From assembly GCA_025964075.1 (NCBI GenBank), contig JAOPZQ010000120.1, forward strand, positions 1-9,633: 9,633 nt of DNA, given 5' to 3'. Position 1 is the stretch's first letter; each line of letters opens with the position of its first letter. Below, in pieces: positions 5,226 to 9,633 of the stretch. The DNA is from Solirubrobacterales bacterium. GTDB taxonomy: Bacteria > Actinomycetota > Thermoleophilia > Solirubrobacterales > Solirubrobacteraceae. The notes under the pieces are model-generated. The model worked only from the letters and a program-made list of their open reading frames with translations, was not told the origin of the DNA and searched no databases. Position numbers and translations under genes: made by a program.

Positions 5226-5376
5226 ACTGATCGCCGGGCGTTCGCCGCAGGAGCTTGTAGAGAAACGACGCGGTGACCGTGCCGACGGCGCCCGCGGCGA
5301 TCGCCGACCGCAGCCGCGACGGCTGACGGCCGAGGACCTTGTCCAGGGCGACATGTTCGAGAACCTTGGCTGTCAT
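5224..5376 (-). CDS. Possible 50-aa single-pass membrane protein
   Basis: On the minus strand the frame reads MTAKVLEHVALDKVLG, then RQPSRLRSAIAAGAVGTVTA and SFLYKLLRRTPGDQ. The second half has a likely membrane helix (about residues 24-42, AIAAGAVGTVTASFLYKLL) flanked by Arg/Lys on both sides, consistent with a small single-pass protein. I do not recognise a named family; small actinobacterial proteins with a PSRLRA...YRLLR pattern are familiar, but I cannot name one. It lies 58 nt downstream of the nitronate monooxygenase stop on the same strand, so readthrough from that gene could supply its transcript. ATG 5376 is preceded directly by GTG and has no clear Shine-Dalgarno; a 5-bp stem (CCGGG/CCCGG) lies just upstream. 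In favour of a real gene: hydrophobic plus basic architecture rather than the Arg/Pro/Ala-rich composition of GC shadow frames. It could still be chance. Confidence 0.45.
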   Translation of the reverse strand: MTAKVLEHVALDKVLGRQPSRLRSAIAAGAVGTVTASFLYKLLRRTPGDQ

Positions 5377-5434
5377 CACCGGGGTGTCTACCCGGACGCA
5401 TCGGTCGAGTATCGGGTGCGACCGCCATGTGGCC

Positions 5435-6490
5435 CTATTCCCCCCAGCCCACCCGCTCCGTCGCGCGCGCCAGCGCCGCACGCGCCCCCTCGCCCAATTC
5501 GCGCACGATCTCCCCTGCCGGCGCCTCGCGCGCAAGCCGATGCGCCTGCCCGGCCCACAGGTTGAATCCGCCCGCGTCGCCGCGCTTCCGGGCCGCGGCC
5601 CGCATCGGCGCCGTCAGGTAGTGGAGGTGCGGATAGCCGCGCGGCGCGTTCGCGGTGTGGTCGTCCAGGAACCGGTTCCGCAGGCCGCGGGCCGTGCGGC
5701 CGGTGAAGGCGCGGGTGAGCGCCGTCGCCGTCTCCTCGGCCAGCGCGGCCGCGTGCGCCGGGTTCGGGCCCGCCTCCGCCGCGCGCAGGAATGCCGTGCC
5801 GATCTGCGCGGCCGCGGCGCCCCCCGCCAGGACCGCGGCGACCCCGGCGCCGTCGGCGATCCCGCCCGCCGCCACGAGCGGCAGGTCGATCTCGCCGGCG
5901 ACCACTCGGAGCAGCGCGAGGATGCCGTAGCCCTCGGCGTCGTCGGCGTCCGAGAACGAGCCGCGGTGCCCGCCCGCCTCGACGCCCTGGAGCACGAGCA
6001 CGTCGGCGCCGGCATCCCGGGCGATCCGCGCCTCGGCCGGATCGGTGACCGTCACCCATGCCTCCGCCCCGGTCGCGCGCAGCGAAGCGACGGTCTCGGG
6101 CGCCGGGCACCCGAACGTGAACGACACGACGGGCACCGGCTCCGCCCGCAGCAGGGCGAGCTTGGCGTCCCAGCCGTCGTCGTCGTAGCGGGGCTCGCCG
6201 GGCTCGGCGCCGACGCGCTCGGACTCACCGCGGAGCTCGTTCCGGTAGGCACGGAGGCCGGCCGCGTCCGCGTCGTCGGGGCCCGGCACGAAGAGGTTGA
6301 CGCCGAACGGCGCGGCGGACAGGCCACGGAGCTCCCGCAGCTCCGCCCCGAAGTCCTCGGCGGACCGGTAGCCGGCGGCGAGGAACCCCAGTCCGCCCGC
6401 GTCGCCGACCGCCGCGGCGAGCGCCGGAGTGGACGGCCCGCCCGCGAGCGGAGCTAGCACGACGGGGTGGGTGAGCTCGTCGAGGACCAT
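5435..6490 (-). CDS. Nitronate monooxygenase (2-nitropropane dioxygenase family), class I
   Basis: FMN-dependent enzyme of the NMO family, which oxidises alkyl nitronates such as propionate 3-nitronate to carbonyl compounds plus nitrite/nitrate. The 351-aa protein shows the TIM-barrel pattern: APLAGGPSTP (residues 13-22), GGLGFLAAGY (32-41), FGVNLFVPG (62-70), VSFTFGCP (122-129), the EAGGHRG loop (171-177) with the conserved His in the active-site region, PLVAAGGI (204-211) and AQIGTAFL (228-235) for the flavin phosphate, then AFTGRTARGLRNRF near the C-terminus. Length is normal for the family. ATG 6490 has GGGAGG (6495-6500 on the plus strand as CCTCCC) 4 nt upstream. The 16-nt gap after recN makes co-transcription with recN likely. 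Substrate cannot be told from sequence alone; some family members act on other substrates, such as enoyl-ACP reductases of the FabK type, though the motif set fits NMO better. Confidence 0.9.
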   Translation of the reverse strand: MVLDELTHPVVLAPLAGGPSTPALAAAVGDAGGLGFLAAGYRSAEDFGAELRELRGLSAAPFGVNLFVPGPDDADAAGLRAYRNELRGESERVGAEPGEPRYDDDGWDAKLALLRAEPVPVVSFTFGCPAPETVASLRATGAEAWVTVTDPAEARIARDAGADVLVLQGVEAGGHRGSFSDADDAEGYGILALLRVVAGEIDLPLVAAGGIADGAGVAAVLAGGAAAAQIGTAFLRAAEAGPNPAHAAALAEETATALTRAFTGRTARGLRNRFLDDHTANAPRGYPHLHYLTAPMRAAARKRGDAGGFNLWAGQAHRLAREAPAGEIVRELGEGARAALARATERVGWGE

Positions 6491-6494
6491 GACG

Positions 6495-6500
6495 CCTCCC
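6495..6500 (-). promoter_or_regulatory. Ribosome binding site of the nitronate monooxygenase gene
   Basis: GGGAGG on the minus strand, 4 nt before ATG 6490 and inside the 16-nt gap after the recN stop. It supports the chosen start and independent translation initiation after recN. Confidence 0.55.
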
Positions 6501-6506
6501 AGCAGC

Positions 6507-8186
6507 CTACGCCGCCTTCAGCAGCTCCTTCGCGTGCGCGCGGGCCGCGCGGTCGCCCTCGGCCGCGCCGAGCATCCGCACGAGCTCGCCGACGACGCCG
6601 TCGCCGTCGAGCCCGGTGACGGTGGTCAGGGCCGGCTCCGTCGCGGTGTCCTTGGCGATCACGAAATGCCGCGCGCCGAGCGACGCGATCTGCGGCAGGT
6701 GCGTGATGCAGAGGATCTGCCGCCCCTCGGCGAGCGCGCGGAGGTGTGCGCCGACCGCCCGCGCCGTGACGCCGCCGATCCCCGCGTCGACCTCGTCGAA
6801 CACGAGAAGGCGACCGTCCCCTCCACCCTCCGCGCCCTCGCCGTGCGCGACGCTCATCAGCGCGAGCATCACGCGCGAGGTCTCACCGCCCGAGGCGATC
6901 TCGCGCAGCGGACCGACCTCCACACCGGGGTTCGTCGAGATCAGGAACTCCACCTGGTCGGCGCCCGTGGCCCCGGGCTCCGCTCGCGGCGTCAGCTCCA
7001 CCTCGAAGCGCGCGCCCTCCATCGCGAGCTCGCTCAGCCGCGCGCGCACGGCCTCCGCCAGCTCGCCCGACGCCGCCACGCGCGCCGCACGCAGCTCGCC
7101 CGCCAGCTCCGCGGCCCGCGCCTCCGCGCTCGCGAGCCCGGTCTCGACCTCGCCGAGCGCCACCTCGGCCCCCTCGAGCTCGTCCCGGCGCTCGCGGCAG
7201 CTCGCCGCATGGGCCAGCACCGAGGCGATCGTCCCGCCGTGCTTGCGCTCGAGCCGCGCCAGCGTCGCCAGGCGGTCCTCGACCTCCTCCAGCCGCCCGG
7301 GAGCGGCCTCGACGGTCTCCTCGTAGCGGCGCAGCTCGCCGGCGAGGTCCTCGGCCTCGTAGCGCAGCGACCGGAACCGGTCGCCGAGCACGTCGAGCCC
7401 TCCGTCGACGCCCGCGACCTCCTCCAGCCGCCGCCCCGCCTCGGCGAGCAGGAACGTGGCCCCCGGACCGCCCGACTCGGGCGACAGCGCCTCGACCGCC
7501 GCCAACGCGCTCGCCCGGAGCGCCTCCTGGTGGCGCAGGCGCTCGCGCTCGGCGCCGAGCTCCTCGCGCTCGGCCTCGCTCGGGTCGGCCTCCTCGATCT
7601 CCGAGAGCTCGAAGCGCAGCAGATCGAGCTCGCGCTCGCGCGCGCCCGCGAGCTCGGCCAGCTCTGACCGGCGCCCCCGCAGCGCCCGAAGCTCCGCCCA
7701 CGCCTCGGAGTACGCCGTCCGCCGGAACGCCTGATCGGCCCCGCAGAACGCGTCCAGCGCCTCGAGCTGCGCCGAGGCGAGCGTGAGTCGCCGATGCTCG
7801 TGCTGCCCGTAGAAGACGAGGAGGGCCTCCCCCGCCTCGCGCAGGTCGCCGACCGTGGCGCTCCGTCCACCCAGGTATGCGCGCGTGCGCCCGTCGGCGC
7901 CCACGCGCCGCGCGAGCACGAGATCCTCCGCGTCGGGCGCGATCCGATCCCCGAGCGCCGAGCGCAGTCCCCCGGGCAGCTCGAACACGCCCTCGACCCA
8001 CGCCTCCGACGCCCCAGGGCGCACCACGCCGGAGCGCGGCTTGCCGCCGAGCAGGAGGTCCAGCGCGTGGGCCAGCATCGTCTTGCCGGCGCCCGTCTCG
8101 CCGGTGATGACGTTCAGCCCCGGAGCCAGGCGCAGCTCGGCGCGCTCGATCAGGAGCAGGTTCTCGACGCGAAGCTCGAGGAGCAT
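6507..8186 (-). CDS. recN: DNA repair ATPase RecN
   Basis: RecN is an SMC-like ATPase that acts at DNA double-strand breaks in the nucleoid, helping recombinational repair. The 559-aa protein has N-terminal LLELRVENLLLIERAELRL, Walker A GETGAGKT (residues 29-36), the RecN motif YGQHEHRRL (126-134), a long Glu/Arg/Ala-rich coiled-coil region (about 155-395) with a central break, ABC signature ASGGETSR (431-438), Walker B LLVFDEVD (460-467) and the ITHLPQIAS H-loop (494-502). Length is normal for RecN. The start at 8186 was chosen because the MLLELRVEN opening is family-typical; the frame stays open 30 codons further to ATG 8276, but that stretch (MPNRSRECEIS...) looks like leader DNA. No strong Shine-Dalgarno precedes 8186. 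No actinobacterial LexA box (GAACNNNNGTTC type) is visible upstream. It lies 121 nt after nadK in the usual tlyA-nadK-recN order. Confidence 0.95.
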   Translation of the reverse strand: MLLELRVENLLLIERAELRLAPGLNVITGETGAGKTMLAHALDLLLGGKPRSGVVRPGASEAWVEGVFELPGGLRSALGDRIAPDAEDLVLARRVGADGRTRAYLGGRSATVGDLREAGEALLVFYGQHEHRRLTLASAQLEALDAFCGADQAFRRTAYSEAWAELRALRGRRSELAELAGARERELDLLRFELSEIEEADPSEAEREELGAERERLRHQEALRASALAAVEALSPESGGPGATFLLAEAGRRLEEVAGVDGGLDVLGDRFRSLRYEAEDLAGELRRYEETVEAAPGRLEEVEDRLATLARLERKHGGTIASVLAHAASCRERRDELEGAEVALGEVETGLASAEARAAELAGELRAARVAASGELAEAVRARLSELAMEGARFEVELTPRAEPGATGADQVEFLISTNPGVEVGPLREIASGGETSRVMLALMSVAHGEGAEGGGDGRLLVFDEVDAGIGGVTARAVGAHLRALAEGRQILCITHLPQIASLGARHFVIAKDTATEPALTTVTGLDGDGVVGELVRMLGAAEGDRAARAHAKELLKAA

Positions 8187-8204
8187 GCCCGCACAGGTAC
8201 CACC

Positions 8205-8226
8205 CGGCCCCGACGGATCGGGGCCG
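8205..8226. other. Perfect 9-bp hairpin with 4-nt loop in the recN leader
   Basis: CGGCCCCGA (8205-8213) and TCGGGGCCG (8218-8226) are perfect inverted repeats around CGGA. On the minus strand the hairpin ends 18 nt before the recN ATG. Neither side has a T run, so it is not a standard intrinsic terminator; it may shape the recN leader RNA or be a protein site. Confidence 0.6.
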
Positions 8227-8247
8227 ATTCGCGCAAGCTCCGCAGAG

Positions 8248-8276
8248 ATTTCACACTCTCGTGACCGGTTTGGCAC
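8248..8276 (-). promoter_or_regulatory. Candidate recN promoter
   Basis: On the minus strand GTGCCA (8276-8271) and TGAAAT (8253-8248) are separated by exactly 17 nt, each matching four of six sigma-70 consensus positions. It lies in the most AT-rich part of the nadK-recN gap. A transcript from here would contain the 8205-8226 hairpin in a leader of about 55 nt. The match is weak and by eye. Confidence 0.3.
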
Positions 8277-8307
8277 AGAGCGGACGCGCGTCGGGAGCGC
8301 GACCGTC

Positions 8308-9168
8308 TCAGGTCGCGAGCCGGCCGAACTTCTCGCGCAGGCGGTGGTAGAAGCTCGCGCCCGGCATCTGCGCGAGCGTTCCGACGCCGCCGAGGAACCC
8401 CGCCCGGATCGCTCCCCCCGGCGCGATCTCGCACACCGGCCGCCCGTCCACGCTGACGTCGGCCGGCTCCTCCTGCGAGCGGTTCTGGATCACGACGGTG
8501 TCCGTCGGCGCCACGACGAGCGCGCGGGCGGTCAGCGAGTGGGGCGCGATGAACGACACCGCGTAGCCCTCCACTCCCCAGGCCATCACGGGGCCGCCGT
8601 TGGCCAGGTTGTAGCCCGTCGATCCCGCCGGCGTGGCGACCACGATCCCGTCGCAGCGCACGCGGCCGATCTCGTCGCCGGCGACCTGGTAGGCCAGGTC
8701 GGCCACGCGCAGCCCCGGCTTGCGATGGATCGACACGTCGTTCATCGCCAGCCACGCGTCGCGCTCGTCGGTGAGCTCGATCGCCGGCAGCGCGAGCGTC
8801 TCGTAGTCGCCGAGGAACGCCCGGCGGAACTCGTCCGTCAGGCCGTCGGGTTCCACCGTCGCGAGGAACCCGACCTCGCCGAAGTTCACGCCGAACACCG
8901 GAATGCCCGTGTTCGCGTACACGCGCAGCGCGTGGAGGATCGTCCCGTCGCCGCCGAGGCACAGGCAGACGTCGACGTCGCGGCTGATCTCGGCGTTGAC
9001 GAGAAAGCACTGCGAGCCCGGCCGCAGGTCGTGCTTCCGGGTCTCCTCGGCGTCGAAGAGGAGCGTCACGCCGAGCTCCTCCGCCGTGTCGCAGAGCGCC
9101 TTCAGCGCGCCCGCGGTCTCGGCCGGCCGGCGGTGGGTGAAGACGGTGGCGGTGCGCGCGGGCTTCAT
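8308..9168 (-). CDS. nadK: NAD kinase (ATP/polyphosphate-dependent NAD+ phosphorylation)
   Basis: NAD kinase makes NADP+ from NAD+ in the cytoplasm, setting the NADPH pool. The 286-aa protein has the GGDGT motif (residues 72-76, LGGDGTILHAL), FGVNFGEVGFLA (92-103), the NAD-binding MNDVSIHR (142-149, with ND where NE is more usual), the glycine-rich TPAGSTGYNLANGGP (179-193), and a beta-rich C-terminal region with DVSVDGRP (237-244). Length is normal. ATG 9168 overlaps the tlyA stop by 4 nt (ATGA) and has GAGG 7 nt upstream; the longer frame up to 9234 is an Arg/Gly-rich shadow of tlyA and is rejected. The upstream overlap means translation is coupled to tlyA. It stands in the conserved actinobacterial tlyA-nadK-recN order. 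Confidence 0.95.
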   Translation of the reverse strand: MKPARTATVFTHRRPAETAGALKALCDTAEELGVTLLFDAEETRKHDLRPGSQCFLVNAEISRDVDVCLCLGGDGTILHALRVYANTGIPVFGVNFGEVGFLATVEPDGLTDEFRRAFLGDYETLALPAIELTDERDAWLAMNDVSIHRKPGLRVADLAYQVAGDEIGRVRCDGIVVATPAGSTGYNLANGGPVMAWGVEGYAVSFIAPHSLTARALVVAPTDTVVIQNRSQEEPADVSVDGRPVCEIAPGGAIRAGFLGGVGTLAQMPGASFYHRLREKFGRLAT

Positions 9169-9633
9169 GGCTCGACCTCGGCCGCGGCAGCTTCGAGGTC
9201 GGCGACCCCGCCGCGTGAGGCCTCGGCGAGCCACACGAACGTCTCGCGGTTGCCCTTCGGCCCGGGCAGCCCCGAGGACGCGTAGCCGAGGACCGAGGCG
9301 CCCAGGCCGCGCGCCGCCTCTCCGACCGCGACGCGAGCCGCCCGCCGATCGGCCGCCTCGCGCACGACCCCGCCGCGCGCCACCCGCTCGCGCCCGACCT
9401 CGAACTGGGGCTTGACCATCGCGAGACCGTCGAAGCGCGGCGTCGCCGTGGCCAGCACGGCGGGCAGGACCTTCGCCAGGGAGATGAACGAGACGTCGGC
9501 GACGATCAGCTCGGGCGCGTAGGCCAGGTCCTCCGGCCGCACGTGTCGGGCGTTCTGGCGCTCGAGAACGGTCACACGCGGATGGTTGCGCAGTCGCCAG
9601 TGCAGCTCGCCGTAGGCGACGTCGAGCGCGATC
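9165..9633 (-). CDS. tlyA: TlyA family rRNA 2'-O-methyltransferase (hemolysin A-like), 5' partial
   Basis: The 155 visible residues are the C-terminal FtsJ/RrmJ-like methyltransferase part; the N-terminal S4 RNA-binding domain and first catalytic Lys lie beyond the right edge. In frame from the edge it reads IALDVAYGELHWRLRNHPRV, then TVLERQNARHV, matching the TlyA ALDVGYGQL...RV pattern. Visible parts of the K-D-K-E catalytic set are Asp in VADVSF (visible residue 46), Lys in VKPQFEVG (74) and Glu in GPKGNRETFVWL (130). TlyA methylates 16S and 23S rRNA 2'-OH groups in mycobacteria, affecting capreomycin susceptibility; the hemolysin name is historical. A GTG at 9575 could look like a start but would cut the domain, so the gene continues out of the window. 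The stop overlaps nadK by 4 nt. Confidence 0.92.
   Translation of the reverse strand, partial: IALDVAYGELHWRLRNHPRVTVLERQNARHVRPEDLAYAPELIVADVSFISLAKVLPAVLATATPRFDGLAMVKPQFEVGRERVARGGVVREAADRRAARVAVGEAARGLGASVLGYASSGLPGPKGNRETFVWLAEASRGGVADLEAAAAEVEP

Noticed and set aside
5144..5428. 94-codon minus-strand frame overlapping the gvpK end
   Set aside because: Arg/Gly/Pro-rich with no domain; the alternative frame encoding the 50-aa membrane-like protein is more protein-like.
8187..8276. 30-residue N-terminal extension of RecN from ATG 8276
   Set aside because: The family starts at MLLELRVEN; the extension covers the hairpin and promoter-like sequence and does not resemble coding sequence of RecN.
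8187..8307. LexA (SOS) box upstream of recN
   Set aside because: No GAACNNNNGTTC-type sequence was found in the gap by eye, although recN is often SOS-controlled.
9169..9234. 22-residue N-terminal extension of NadK
   Set aside because: Arg/Gly-rich and a shadow of the tlyA end; ATG 9168 has a 4-nt overlap with the tlyA stop and a suitable GAGG.
7855..9285. 476-codon plus-strand open frame over nadK and recN
   Set aside because: It is antisense to two clear housekeeping genes and is Arg/Ala/Ser-rich with no recognisable domain.

Overview
The window is GC-rich (above 70% by eye) with strong G/C third-position bias. It looks like an actinobacterial chromosome. The minus-strand order tlyA-nadK-recN is a classic actinobacterial housekeeping arrangement, and the NadK and gas vesicle protein styles suggest Thermoleophilia/Solirubrobacterales-like bacteria. 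That lineage call is inference from remembered protein character, not a database match.

Left part (1-5176, plus strand): a compact gas vesicle (gvp) operon with no room for internal promoters in the spacers. The order is SRPBCC-domain protein (cut by the left edge), gvpA (shell protein), gvpF (first GvpF/L paralog), gvpG, gvpO, gvpJ (GvpA-family minor protein), gvpL (second GvpF/L paralog with an extra helical N-terminus and a repeat linker), gvpS (63-aa GvpA-family protein lying between overlapping stops and starts), a third GvpF/L paralog, and gvpK. Most junctions are ATGA/GTGA overlaps or abutting stop and start codons, so the proteins are probably made by coupled translation. The layout resembles the Streptomyces-type gvpOAFGYZJLSK clusters but is rearranged. 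No gvpN is present in the window. Any operon promoter lies upstream of the left edge.

Middle (5177-5434): a convergent junction. It holds a weak stem-loop just after gvpK and a possible 50-aa single-pass membrane protein on the minus strand.

Right part (5435-9633, minus strand, transcribed right to left): tlyA (5' end outside the window), nadK overlapping it by 4 nt, a 121-nt gap with a perfect 9-bp hairpin and a weak promoter-like sequence, recN, then a class I nitronate monooxygenase gene 16 nt downstream of recN.

The most distinctive point is that several gvp genes carry low-complexity, probably disordered tails or linkers built from short in-frame tandem DNA repeats: an acidic 27-bp repeat in the SRPBCC gene, a Ser/Arg 15-bp repeat in gvpA, a Lys/Glu repeat in gvpJ, and a Pro-rich 54-60-bp triplicate in gvpL. 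No mobile elements, tRNAs, rRNAs or CRISPR arrays were seen. The gas vesicle system is a known type. The novelty, if any, lies in these tails, the three GvpF/L paralogs, the SRPBCC partner and the small membrane ORF.
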